Assembly (NCBI GenBank): GCA_963621995.1 | Contig: CAVFFZ010000020.1 | Coordinates: 1-22,563 of the forward strand | Direction of reading: 5' to 3' | DNA: 22,563 nucleotides | Source of the DNA: UMGS1663 sp963621995 | GTDB taxonomy: Bacteria; Bacillota; Clostridia; TANB77; CAG-508 | Made by a program: the position numbers and the translations under genes | Shown here: one piece after another, positions 15,638 through 22,326 of the stretch | Layout: each line of letters opens with the position of its first letter | How positions within the stretch are numbered: the stretch's first letter is position 1 | The notes under the pieces: model-generated | What the model was told of the DNA's origin: nothing | Database searches by the model: none | The model's input: the letters and a program-made list of their open reading frames with translations, nothing else

Positions 15638-16111
15638 TTATCTTCTGTAGCAACGCCAACTTGTTCTTCCCCCAGTTGTATTGTTTGTTACGTTTACTGT
15701 AGCTACATCTAATGTATTATTGTTTCTACAACAATTGCAGTTGCAACTATTATTGCTATTTGAATTTTGTACATCTGCTAATCTATTTGCTATTCTCGTT
15801 ATATCTTGATCACTTAATGTTGTTGTGTTATTAGACTGCCTACACTCACAAAGTAATTTACAACAATTGTTATTTTGCTGTCTACATCTTTGAAAAAAGA
15901 ATTCTGCAATAATTGCGGTTATAAATGCTAATATAGTATAAACAATTGCATATATTAAGAATGTTGTATCAAATGCTGCAAATGCTACTATTAAATATAT
16001 TGCAAAAAATGTAATTGCTGTTAAAAATGGATTTCTTAGTATTTTCTCTACTACAATAGCTAAAAGAATTGTTGCTACTGGTAGAGCAAAAAATAAAAGT
16101 AATGTATTCAT
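15638..16111 (-). CDS. DUF2651-like membrane protein with Cys/Asn-rich tail
   Basis: 157 residues. The first 75 form three membrane helices with NPFLTAITFFAIYLIVAFAA and DTTFLIYAIVYTILAF, resembling the small DUF2651 (B. subtilis YbeF-like) family of unknown function. Unlike short family members, it has an 80-residue cytosolic or surface tail with two Cys clusters (CCKLLCEC and CNCNCC), Asn runs and a final RTSWRCYRR. The clusters could bind metal or form disulfides. Start: ATG 16111 after AAGGAGAG. A long palindrome follows the stop directly. Confidence 0.68.
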   Translation of the reverse strand: MNTLLLFFALPVATILLAIVVEKILRNPFLTAITFFAIYLIVAFAAFDTTFLIYAIVYTILAFITAIIAEFFFQRCRQQNNNCCKLLCECRQSNNTTTLSDQDITRIANRLADVQNSNSNNSCNCNCCRNNNTLDVATVNVTNNTTGGRTSWRCYRR

Positions 16112-16184
16112 ATTTATCTCTCCTTATGTTTTTTCTTTTTTGTATATTATATGAATTCATTACTTTTTATGTTCCTATGATATT

Positions 16185-16922
16185 TTATTGGTATTCTACC
16201 TTTACTAAATATAAGCCTTGCGGTGGAAGTGTTTTTCCAGCTCTTGACCTTTCCCCCTTTTCTATAATCCTAGGAATTTCATTTGGTTCTATTTTTCCTA
16301 GTCCTACTTCTATTAATGTTCCTGCAATTATTCTAACCATATTATATAAAAAACCATTACCAGTAAGTTCTATTATAATTCTATCTCCTTGTTTTTCTAC
16401 TTTAGTTTTATATATAATTCTTACACTACTTTTGCTACTTGTACCACTCGCTTTAAATGCTTTGAAATCATGTTCTCCTTCAAAATATCTCACTGCTTCT
16501 TGCATTTTTTCTACATTTAGCTTATTGGGAATAAAATATTCTAAATTTCTATATATACTAGAGCCATACTTACTATTATTTATAATATATCTATATGTTT
16601 TCTTTTTGCAATGATATCTTGAATGAAAATTTTCCTCCACTTCTTCTGCTTTCTGAATACGTATAGACTTTTTAAGTTTTGTATTCAAAGCTATTGGGTA
16701 TTTTTCTACTGGAAGATTGCTATTAGTTTTGAAATTTGCCATTTGAGCCAAAGCATGTACTCCTGCATCAGTTCTTCCAGATGCAATCAAATCTACTTTT
16801 TCTCCTGTTATTTCTTCTATAGCCTTTTCAATTTCTCCTTGTATATTTAACTTATTAGGCTGTTTTTGCCAGCCGTTAAAGTCTTTTCCATCATATTCAA
16901 TTGTTAATCTAATATTTTTCAT
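16185..16922 (-). CDS. truA: tRNA pseudouridine(38-40) synthase
   Basis: TruA isomerises uridines 38-40 in the anticodon arm of many tRNAs. The protein has 245 residues, the normal length. The catalytic Asp52 is in ASGRTDAGVHA, and the other signatures are YDGKDFNGWQKQ, FHSRYHCKKKTYRY, HDFKAFKASG and the carboxyl FLYNMVRIIAGTLIEVG. Start: ATG after AAAAGGA. The gene follows cdaA by 18 bases, so it is probably the distal gene of the cdaA operon. Confidence 0.96.
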   Translation of the reverse strand: MKNIRLTIEYDGKDFNGWQKQPNKLNIQGEIEKAIEEITGEKVDLIASGRTDAGVHALAQMANFKTNSNLPVEKYPIALNTKLKKSIRIQKAEEVEENFHSRYHCKKKTYRYIINNSKYGSSIYRNLEYFIPNKLNVEKMQEAVRYFEGEHDFKAFKASGTSSKSSVRIIYKTKVEKQGDRIIIELTGNGFLYNMVRIIAGTLIEVGLGKIEPNEIPRIIEKGERSRAGKTLPPQGLYLVKVEYQ

Positions 16923-16940
16923 ATTAAAATCCTTTTATTT

Positions 16941-17861
16941 TTATGCTTCTTTTTTGTTTTCTTTTTCAAATTTAGTTCTTAATTTTTTTATTTTATTTGC
17001 TTTTACTGTATTTCCTTCTTTAAACCTATTTGTAATCATTTCTTTAATTAATATTTTCTTTAACGTTTCCTCATCCACGTCTACTATTAAATTACCATCT
17101 TTTGCTACAGATATTTTTCCTGTTTCCTCAGAAATAACAATAGCTATGCTATCTGTTTCTTTTGAAATTCCAATTGCTGCTCTATGTCTTGTTCCTAATG
17201 CTTTAGCTATTTCTTTATCATTTGCAAGTGGTAGTATACATGCTGCAGCTACTATTTTATTATTGCTTATTATAACAGCTCCATCATGAAGAGGTGTATT
17301 TGGTACAAATATATTTACCAATAATTGTGGAGAAATTTCACTATTCATTTCTATTCCTGTTTCTGCAATATCTCCTATTTTTATATCTCTTTCTAGCACT
17401 ATTAATCCACCTGTTTTGTGTGTTGCAAGTTCCTCTGTTGCAATAACTATTTTATAAATATCTTCTTTAGATTTTGTAATTATATCTTTATCTATTCCAA
17501 AAAATTTAGTAAATTTATTTGTTCCTAATTGTTCTAATCCTCTTCTCAATTCTGGCTGGAATATAACTATCATTACTATTACTCCATATGTCATAATTGA
17601 AGTTAATATGTAGTGTAATATATCTAAATGAATCCATCCACTTATCAAAGTAGCAACAATTAGTAATGCTATTCCTTTTATTAACTGCCAAACTCTTGAT
17701 TTCTTTGTCATTTTAATTAGTTTGTATGCTAAAAATATTACAATAGTTAGATCTATTGCAAGTGAAATAAGCCTTAATGGACTTCCTTGTAAGTTTGTGA
17801 TATATTCAACTACATTTACTTGCCAAAATGTATCTATAACATTAAAAAAACTATCTTTCAT
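16941..17861 (-). CDS. cdaA: membrane diadenylate cyclase CdaA (DacA)
   Basis: Makes c-di-AMP from two ATP. Three membrane helices (about 30-48, 58-78, 82-101) precede the DAC domain. The nucleotide-binding motifs are LHDGAVII (Asp193-Gly194-Ala195) and GTRHRAA (225-227), followed by VISEETGKISVA. At 306 residues it is somewhat longer than B. subtilis CdaA because of a Lys/Glu-rich tail. In most Firmicutes the regulator cdaR (ybbR) and glmM follow, but here truA follows and no cdaR is in the window. Start: ATG after GGAAG. It is preceded by a 39-residue membrane protein and a strong promoter. Confidence 0.96.
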   Translation of the reverse strand: MKDSFFNVIDTFWQVNVVEYITNLQGSPLRLISLAIDLTIVIFLAYKLIKMTKKSRVWQLIKGIALLIVATLISGWIHLDILHYILTSIMTYGVIVMIVIFQPELRRGLEQLGTNKFTKFFGIDKDIITKSKEDIYKIVIATEELATHKTGGLIVLERDIKIGDIAETGIEMNSEISPQLLVNIFVPNTPLHDGAVIISNNKIVAAACILPLANDKEIAKALGTRHRAAIGISKETDSIAIVISEETGKISVAKDGNLIVDVDEETLKKILIKEMITNRFKEGNTVKANKIKKLRTKFEKENKKEA

Positions 17862-17886
17862 TTATTTTCTTCCTTTTATTTATTTT

Positions 17887-18006
17887 TTACATTGCTACTA
17901 AATAATATATTAATGTTCCGCCTATTCCTAATACCATTAATACTGCTAAAAATATAGCCATAACTTTTGTTGCTATTTTCCCAATATCTCTTTGTTTTTT
18001 TGCCAT
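17887..18006 (-). CDS. 39-residue membrane protein (DUF4044-like)
   Basis: Reads MAKKQRDIGKIATKVMAIFL, then a hydrophobic continuation ending GGTLIYYLVAM. The basic amino terminus plus one membrane helix matches the pattern of the tiny DUF4044 family of unknown function. A perfect AAGGAGGT Shine-Dalgarno stands before the ATG, and a near-consensus promoter lies 34 bases upstream of the start. The stop is 25 bases before cdaA, so it is cotranscribed and may modulate CdaA or simply lead the operon. Family assignment is from pattern memory and tentative; that it is a gene is well supported. Confidence 0.8.
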   Translation of the reverse strand: MAKKQRDIGKIATKVMAIFLAVLMVLGIGGTLIYYLVAM

Positions 18007-18039
18007 AAGATGACCTCCTTATAAATATCACTATATTTA

Positions 18040-18068
18040 GTTATAACATAAACATATATTTTTTTCAA
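18040..18068 (-). promoter_or_regulatory. sigma-A promoter of the DUF4044-cdaA-truA operon
   Basis: Minus-strand TTGAAA, 17-base spacer, TATAAC. The start point near 18033 gives a leader of about 27 bases with AAGGAGGT. Confidence 0.75.
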
Positions 18069-18082
18069 CAATTTTTGCATAT

Positions 18083-18126
18083 AAAAAACAGAAAAGAACT
18101 AGAAATTTTTTCTTTCTAGTTCTTTT
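18083..18126 (-). terminator. Rho-independent terminator of tRNA-Glu
   Basis: Perfect 14-bp stem (18092-18105 with 18113-18126), 7-base loop and a T6 run on the minus strand, starting 8 bases after the tRNA CCA. Confidence 0.88.
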
Positions 18127-18133
18127 ATAAATC

Positions 18134-18208
18134 TGGTGACCCCTACGGGAATCGAACCCATGATTCAGCCTTGAGAGGGCTGCGTCTTAACCGCTTGACC
18201 AAGGGGCC
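18134..18208 (-). tRNA. tRNA-Glu (anticodon CTC)
   Basis: 75 bases with an encoded CCA end. The acceptor GGCCCCT pairs with AGGGGTC (one G-U). The anticodon stem CAGCC/GGCTG closes a 7-base loop CTCTCAA with anticodon CTC, and the T-arm contains GGTTCGATTCC. It reads GAG codons, uncommon in this AT-rich genome. It has its own promoter and terminator and so forms an independent unit. Confidence 0.95.
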
Positions 18209-18226
18209 TTTTCTTAATGCTTATTT

Positions 18227-18255
18227 ATAATAACATTTTTTTAAGCTTGTGTCAA
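18227..18255 (-). promoter_or_regulatory. strong sigma-A promoter of tRNA-Glu
   Basis: Minus-strand perfect TTGACA, 17-base spacer, TATTAT. The start point near 18220 lies about 12 bases before the mature tRNA 5' end. Confidence 0.85.
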
Positions 18256-18257
18256 TA

Positions 18258-18300
18258 GGGACGCTCCTTAGTAACACTTTTATTGTCACTAGGAACACCT
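18258..18300. repeat. palindromic element between mrnC and tRNA-Glu
   Basis: TCCTTAGTAACA (18265-18276) pairs with TGTCACTAGGA (18284-18294), with one bulge and one G-U, around a 7-base loop. It begins GGGACGC, like the minus strand of the 15575-15636 palindrome. It directly abuts the tRNA promoter -35 box. It could protect the mrnC 3' end. Confidence 0.45.
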
Positions 18301-18336
18301 CTCTTTTAGAATTTATTATTTTTATCTAGTATAGAA

Positions 18337-18741
18337 TTAATTCATTTCAAAAGTTTTTTCTAGGATTCCATTTAATCTCTCATCTTGTTTTGTTAAATAT
18401 AAGTATCCTATTAATGCTTCAAATGCAGTCGCATGACTATATTCCTCTAAATTAGCATTTTTAGGTAAATGATGATTTTGAGCATTTCTGCCTCTTCTTA
18501 CTATGTCTTTTTCTTCTTCTGTTAAGATTTCCGTAATTTTTTCTAATATTTTTGCCTGTGCTTGTGCTTTAACATATTTAATCGCTTCTACATGAAGTTT
18601 ATGTGGATTTAATTTAGTATTATTTACTAGATTTGTTCTAATATATAATTCATATACAGCATCCCCAACATACGCCCAAACTAATGGAGGCATTAATTTT
18701 ACTTCTTCTATATCTTTTTTTCTTTCTATTAATTCTTTCAT
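18337..18741 (-). CDS. mrnC: Mini-ribonuclease III
   Basis: RNase III catalytic domain without the double-stranded RNA-binding domain; in Bacillus it matures both ends of 23S rRNA. The 134-residue length is typical. Signatures are PPLVWAYVGDAVYELYIR (metal-binding Asp in VGDAVYE), the basic RRGRNAQNHHLPKNAN loop, and the second acidic helix ATAFEALIGYLYL. Shine-Dalgarno AAGGAAG. It follows rbgA by 13 bases, so the two ribosome-biogenesis genes are likely cotranscribed. Confidence 0.95.
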   Translation of the reverse strand: MKELIERKKDIEEVKLMPPLVWAYVGDAVYELYIRTNLVNNTKLNPHKLHVEAIKYVKAQAQAKILEKITEILTEEEKDIVRRGRNAQNHHLPKNANLEEYSHATAFEALIGYLYLTKQDERLNGILEKTFEMN

Positions 18742-18754
18742 TTATTCTTCCTTC

Positions 18755-19711
18755 TTATTTTACTATTTCTAGAGTAATTCTTCCTAGTTTTCCTGTTCTA
18801 AAATCATCTATTAGAATATTTGAAACTTTTTCTTCATCTATTCTACCACCAGAGATTATCGCTCCCCTTTTTTTACCAATCTCATATAATATTTCTAATA
18901 TATTTTCATTTTCCATTTGGTCTTCATTTGATATTTTTTCTTCTATTATTTCATTTGAAATTCCATATCTGTTTATTATTAATTCTCTTTTGTTTTCTAA
19001 TAAATATTTTAACAAGAAATATGCTATTTCTGTTTTTTCTAAATTATCGTCTTTTATTGTTCCCGTAAAAGCTAAGTGAAATGCAACTTCTTGTGGTTCT
19101 AATTTTGGCCATAAGATTCCCGGTGTATCTAACAATTCTATATTTTCTTTTACTCTAACCCATTGTTTTTGTTTTGTAACACCAGGTTTGTTTCCTACTA
19201 CCGTAGATGATTTCTTCGTTATACGATTTATAAAAGATGATTTTCCTACATTAGGTATTCCTACAATCATAACTCTTATTGTTCTTCCTACTCTTCCCTT
19301 ATTTGAAAAAACTTCTTTGTCTTCTTGCATTATTTTTTCTATTTGTCTTATTGTTTCTGGCACTCCTCTTCCAGAGTTTGAATCTGTTAGTATTGCCACT
19401 ATCCCTTGTTTTTTATAGTATTCAACCCATTTTTCGTTTTGCTTTTCTTCTGCTAAATCTGATTTATTTAGTATTATTATTTTTTTCTTGTTTTTTGTCC
19501 ACTCTGCTATATCTGGATTTCGACTAGATAGCGGTATTCTAGCGTCTAATATTTCTATTACTACATCTATTAATTTTAAATCTTCTTGTATTTGTTTTTT
19601 GGTTTTTGCCATATGACCTGGATACCACGAAATGGGGACTTTTGAAAAACTTTTTTGACTATCATTATTTTTCTTTTCTGCTCTGATTTTTCTTTTTTGG
19701 TACATATCCAT
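18755..19711 (-). CDS. rbgA: ribosome biogenesis GTPase RbgA (YlqF)
   Basis: Circularly permuted GTPase that acts in late 50S assembly. Motif order is G4 LNKSD (81-85), G5-like TDSNSGRGV, G1 GIPNVGKSS (151-159), G2 region and G3 DTPG (195-198), followed by a helical carboxyl domain. At 318 residues it is slightly longer than usual because about 20 Lys-rich residues precede KVPISWYPGHMAKT. The start ATG overlaps the stop of a 29-codon frame (TAATG), and GGAAGTG is the Shine-Dalgarno. The first 89 bases are duplicated exactly at 22183-22271, so the present 5' end may have been supplied by an inserted element. Confidence 0.95.
   Translation of the reverse strand: MDMYQKRKIRAEKKNNDSQKSFSKVPISWYPGHMAKTKKQIQEDLKLIDVVIEILDARIPLSSRNPDIAEWTKNKKKIIILNKSDLAEEKQNEKWVEYYKKQGIVAILTDSNSGRGVPETIRQIEKIMQEDKEVFSNKGRVGRTIRVMIVGIPNVGKSSFINRITKKSSTVVGNKPGVTKQKQWVRVKENIELLDTPGILWPKLEPQEVAFHLAFTGTIKDDNLEKTEIAYFLLKYLLENKRELIINRYGISNEIIEEKISNEDQMENENILEILYEIGKKRGAIISGGRIDEEKVSNILIDDFRTGKLGRITLEIVK
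19623..19711 (-). repeat. 89-bp direct repeat, copy 1 (5' end of intact rbgA)
   Basis: Identical base for base to 22183-22271, a separation of exactly 2,560 bp. It covers the start codon through the first two bases of codon 30. Weaker similarity continues about 15 bases upstream through the Shine-Dalgarno (GGAAGTGATAAA versus GAAAGTGATAAAA). It is the inner boundary of the accessory island. Confidence 0.95.
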
Positions 19712-19800
19712 TATTTATCACTTCCATTCTCTATCATTCTTGCTTCATTAATCTCTTCTTTATTATTAAAAGCAATTTCAAGCATGCAATACTTACTCAT
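19711..19800 (-). CDS. 29-codon frame coupled between the KilA-N gene and rbgA
   Basis: Reads MSKYCMLEIAFNNKEEINEA, then RMIENGSDK. It overlaps the KilA-N stop (ATGAGTAA) with GGAGGGG as Shine-Dalgarno, and its own stop overlaps the rbgA start (TAATG). The spacing argues that it is translated and couples rbgA to the upstream gene. The first 18 residues resemble the beginning of a CutA-like protein (strand, then a helix starting NKEE), so it may be the stub of a gene truncated when the island and rbgA were joined. That resemblance is tentative. Confidence 0.5.
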   Translation of the reverse strand: MSKYCMLEIAFNNKEEINEARMIENGSDK

Positions 19801-20662
19801 TCGCCCCTCCAATTAATTTTTGATTATCTAATTTCGTTATACCTATTATATTATTATCGCTTGCTAAAATAGTTATTTGTCTTTTAGCAGTTTCATTTAA
19901 TTTTTCTAATCTATCTTTTTGACCAATATTATTTTCTATCATACTGGCATTTAATACCTCTAAATTAGATAAGACAACTAAATGTAAAATATCTGTATAA
20001 TCTCTTATATTACCCTCCAATTTTGGATTATTTTCTCTCCACTCTTTTGCAGTCATTCCAAACAATGCTACATTTATTACATCTGCTTCGTTGGCATAAA
20101 CAAAAACTTTTTGTTTATCTGTTAAAGTAGGAACTAAATTTTCTTTAATACTATCAGTATGTATTCTATAATTTGTTTTTGATAAGCTTCTTCTAACAGA
20201 CCATTCTATTTTTTCTTGATATGTTTCATTATATTTTAATCTTTCAAATTCTTGAATCAAATATAATTTAAATGTGGGATCTATCCAAGACGCAAATTCT
20301 AAGGCAATATCTGGATGTGCAAATGTGCCACCATCATATTTTCCTCTTTTACTTACAAAACCCTTAGCATTTGTAGTACTTATCCATCTAGAAGGACTCA
20401 TTGTAAAAGAATTATTTGCAGAGTCATTTTTAAACTCGCGGAATTCCGCTAGTTTAAAATTTTCATTAAACAGTTCTTCCCAAAGTGAATAAAAATCAAA
20501 AGAACTTTTATTGCTCATCCACTTAATAACAACATCCCCAGGATTATCTGGATTTTTGTATCTTGCCAAATCTGTTAAAGATATATAATCTATATTATCA
20601 ATTCTCATTACGTTTATCAAATTATCTTTTACATTCATTTTTGTTGTAATTTTATTATTCAT
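19793..20662 (-). CDS. KilA-N domain protein (phage-type)
   Basis: 289 residues. The first 130 form a KilA-N DNA-binding domain: DYISLTDLARYKNPDNPGDV, SRWISTTNAKGFVSKRGKYD, GGTFAHPDIALEFASWIDPTFKLYL and a helix IQEFERLK. The carboxyl half is helical with TDKQKVFVYANEADVINVAL, a tail seen in bacterial KilA-N proteins of mobile elements. Its role in phage biology is often as antirepressor or regulator, and its target here is unknown. Start: ATG 20662 after GGAAGG. An 11-bp inverted repeat pair lies upstream and could be its operator. It is the best-preserved gene of the island. Confidence 0.88.
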   Translation of the reverse strand: MNNKITTKMNVKDNLINVMRIDNIDYISLTDLARYKNPDNPGDVVIKWMSNKSSFDFYSLWEELFNENFKLAEFREFKNDSANNSFTMSPSRWISTTNAKGFVSKRGKYDGGTFAHPDIALEFASWIDPTFKLYLIQEFERLKYNETYQEKIEWSVRRSLSKTNYRIHTDSIKENLVPTLTDKQKVFVYANEADVINVALFGMTAKEWRENNPKLEGNIRDYTDILHLVVLSNLEVLNASMIENNIGQKDRLEKLNETAKRQITILASDNNIIGITKLDNQKLIGGANE

Positions 20663-20689
20663 ATATTATCCTTCCTTTCTATTTTATAT

Positions 20690-20770
20690 TTTAGATACTA
20701 CAAGAAAAATCAAATATATATTAAAAATCAATTTCATTTAATAATTTTTAGTATATAATTAGTATCTAAA
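20690..20770. promoter_or_regulatory. inverted repeat pair upstream of the KilA-N gene
   Basis: TTTAGATACTA (20690-20700) and its exact reverse complement (20760-20770), 59 bases apart, flank the region where the KilA-N promoter must lie. A partial third copy (TTTAGTATATAA) adjoins the distal arm. It may be a paired operator allowing looping, or element ends. Confidence 0.4.
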
Positions 20771-20798
20771 CACGTTTTTTTCTTATTGTAAAAATGTT

Positions 20799-20823
20799 AA
20801 AACCCTTATTTGACGGGCTTTTT
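20799..20823. terminator. terminator-like hairpin after the RhuM pseudogene
   Basis: AAAACCC (20799-20805) and GGGCTTTTT (20815-20823) pair with one bulged C around a 9-base loop. Short T-rich tracts follow on both strands. Confidence 0.5.
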
Positions 20824-20837
20824 ATTTTTAACCTAGC

Positions 20838-21197
20838 CTAGAAACAAATTGCAAAGTGTAATTTAGTAGCCCAAATTCTAAAGTTGGTTGCTTTTTTTGA
20901 ATTTACTCTATATCCAACTGCAATAATCATATCAAAGTTATATATCTTTACAGGTTTTTTAGAATTATCAACGTCAGTTTTTCCGACGGTATTATTTTCA
21001 TCAAGTTCTCCACTATTTAATATATTATTAATATGTTCTGTTATTGTACTTCTTCCCACACCAAACAATTCTGCAATTAAATTTTGAGTAAGCCATATGT
21101 CATTATTTATTAACATTACACTAACCTTAATATCATTGTTTGAATCTCTATATATTAAAAAGTCATGATTAGTTATTTGTAAGTTTTTATTGTCTAT
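20838..21197 (-). pseudogene. RhuM-family (virulence RhuM) gene, decayed
   Basis: The frame reads DFLIYRDSNNDIKVSV, MLINNDIWLTQNLIAELFGV, GRSTITEHINNILNSGELDE and YNFDMIIAVGYRVNSKKATN, then FRIWATK: the conserved amino half of the RhuM family, common in phages and mobile elements. Homology starts upstream of the first ATG (21116), and the natural start position after AGGAG is now ATA (21197-21195). At the other end, the protein switches after FRIWATK to seven unrelated residues and a stop, losing the rest of the family's usual length. The HTH-like segment and the VGYRVNSKKA block are intact. It is probably non-functional. It overlaps the end of the recombinase stub by 11 bases. Confidence 0.85.
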
Positions 21198-21324
21198 TTA
21201 TTATTCTCCTCTCTTTTAAATAATTATCTATAATCAATTTTTGATTAGTTATACTATTAGATTCTTTTTCATTACTAAATTCTTCTTTTGATAAACGAAG
21301 ATACGCTACTACCTTATATGTCAT
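21187..21324 (-). pseudogene. amino-terminal stub of a serine recombinase
   Basis: A 45-codon frame reading MTYKVVAYLRLSKEEFSNEK, then ESNSITNQKLIIDNYLKERR. It matches the start of large serine recombinases (resolvase family): YLRLS carries the nucleophilic Ser, and the ESNSI-NQ-LI block begins the next helix. The rest of the catalytic domain and the whole DNA-binding part are absent, so it cannot be active. It lies directly after the glycosylase gene and runs into the RhuM pseudogene, showing that two mobile genes were cut and joined here. Confidence 0.75.
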
Positions 21325-21341
21325 CTTAATATTACAACTTT

Positions 21342-22028
21342 CTATAAAATTTCACAAAGAAGATTTTGTTCTTCTTTTTTTATTTCATTTTCAATTATCC
21401 ATTTTATATCTTCTATCGATTTATCAATATTAAATATGCCATTACCTACTGGATAATAAACAGGATAAACTTTATATTCGTTTTTATTAATTTGTATTTT
21501 ATGACATTTTTTTCTATTTTCAGATACAGATATCTTTTTATTTAAAATAATAGAACTAACTTGGTTTCCAAAAGTAATAATTATTTTTGGTTTAATTATG
21601 TTGATTTCTTTGAATAATAAATCAAGATATTTTTTCAACACTTCATCAGGCAATGGTCTTGCATCTATTTGTGTACATTTACCTAAATTAGTAATGAACA
21701 ATTTATTTTTTTCAATTTCTTCGTAAACATAATTGCAAAACTCATAATCCCATTCTTTTGGTTTCTTTTCTTGAATTTTGTTAAATGTTTCTTCACTTAA
21801 TAAATCAACTTTATAGAACAACTTCCATATGTTTTTAGTTCCTAACCATGGAGACTTTCTACCTTTCCAAGATTTATCACTGGCAATATTTTTTCCGGTA
21901 GGATTCATAAAAACAAAACATATATCAGGATTTTTTTCACATCCACCATTATATATAGAATCTAATTCCTTAGCACCATATTTAACTTGTAATTCATCAT
22001 AATCTTTTCTTAAATCTTCTATCTTCAA
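21342..22028 (-). CDS. uracil-DNA glycosylase superfamily protein
   Basis: 228 residues from TTG 22028. A GTG at 22037 is in frame but lies inside the AAGAAGGTG Shine-Dalgarno, so TTG, 8 bases downstream, is preferred. Superfamily pattern: FVFMNPTGKN then SDKSWKGRKSPWLGTKNIWK (active-site loop 1 and binding loop), NLGKCTQIDARPLP, the strand KPKIIITFGNQVSSIIL, and YPVYYPVGNG near the carboxyl end where family 4 enzymes have their His-Pro-Ser loop. The His is missing here, so substrate and activity are uncertain. Such proteins are frequent on mobile elements. It is the first gene of a four-part minus-strand run in the island. Confidence 0.75.
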   Translation of the reverse strand: MKIEDLRKDYDELQVKYGAKELDSIYNGGCEKNPDICFVFMNPTGKNIASDKSWKGRKSPWLGTKNIWKLFYKVDLLSEETFNKIQEKKPKEWDYEFCNYVYEEIEKNKLFITNLGKCTQIDARPLPDEVLKKYLDLLFKEINIIKPKIIITFGNQVSSIILNKKISVSENRKKCHKIQINKNEYKVYPVYYPVGNGIFNIDKSIEDIKWIIENEIKKEEQNLLCEIL

Positions 22029-22131
22029 AATATTCACCTTCTTATAAAAAAGTTTCTTTAAGTAGTTCTTACCTATTTTTTTTATAATTTTTGTTAATTT
22101 TTTATTAAAAATTGTAAAAAGAAATTTAATT

Positions 22132-22156
22132 AAAAGCCTTATTAAATAAGGATTTT
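22132..22156 (-). terminator. terminator-like hairpin after the rbgA remnant
   Basis: CCTTAT/ATAAGG stem (22137-22142 with 22146-22151) with a 3-base loop, extended by AAAA/TTTT across one mismatch. On the minus strand it ends in TTTTAATTAAATTTC. It would stop transcripts entering from the gene at 22327. Confidence 0.55.
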
Positions 22157-22182
22157 AAAGAGAGTTTATATAAGTCGTTCTT

Positions 22183-22271
22183 TACCACGAAATGGGGACT
22201 TTTGAAAAACTTTTTTGACTATCATTATTTTTCTTTTCTGCTCTGATTTTTCTTTTTTGGTACATATCCAT
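22183..22271 (-). repeat. 89-bp direct repeat, copy 2 (orphan 5' end of rbgA)
   Basis: Exact copy of the rbgA start, with start codon and Shine-Dalgarno-like GAAAGTG upstream. Just past the repeat the frame reads TGG-TAA, so it would give only a 29-residue peptide (MDMYQKRKIRAEKKNNDSQK then SFSKVPISW, stop at 22182). It is a remnant rather than a gene, and marks the outer boundary of the island. Confidence 0.95.
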
Positions 22272-22326
22272 AATTTTATCACTTTCTTTTTTATAAATTG
22301 TAAGTTGTCGCTTAACTTGTTTTCGA

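Noticed and set aside
15444..15659. A 71-codon minus-strand open frame beginning MALLQKIKYKIPKG
   Set aside because: It is largely made of the 62-base palindrome and the ATTACGAAAAT repeat, overlaps the end of the DUF2651-like gene and the candidate promoter, and has no Shine-Dalgarno.
19623..22271. attL/attR of the serine recombinase whose stub lies inside
   Set aside because: Large serine integrases usually leave very short core identity, not 89 identical bases. The repeat fits a tyrosine-type integrase or homologous duplication better, so I do not assign it to that enzyme.
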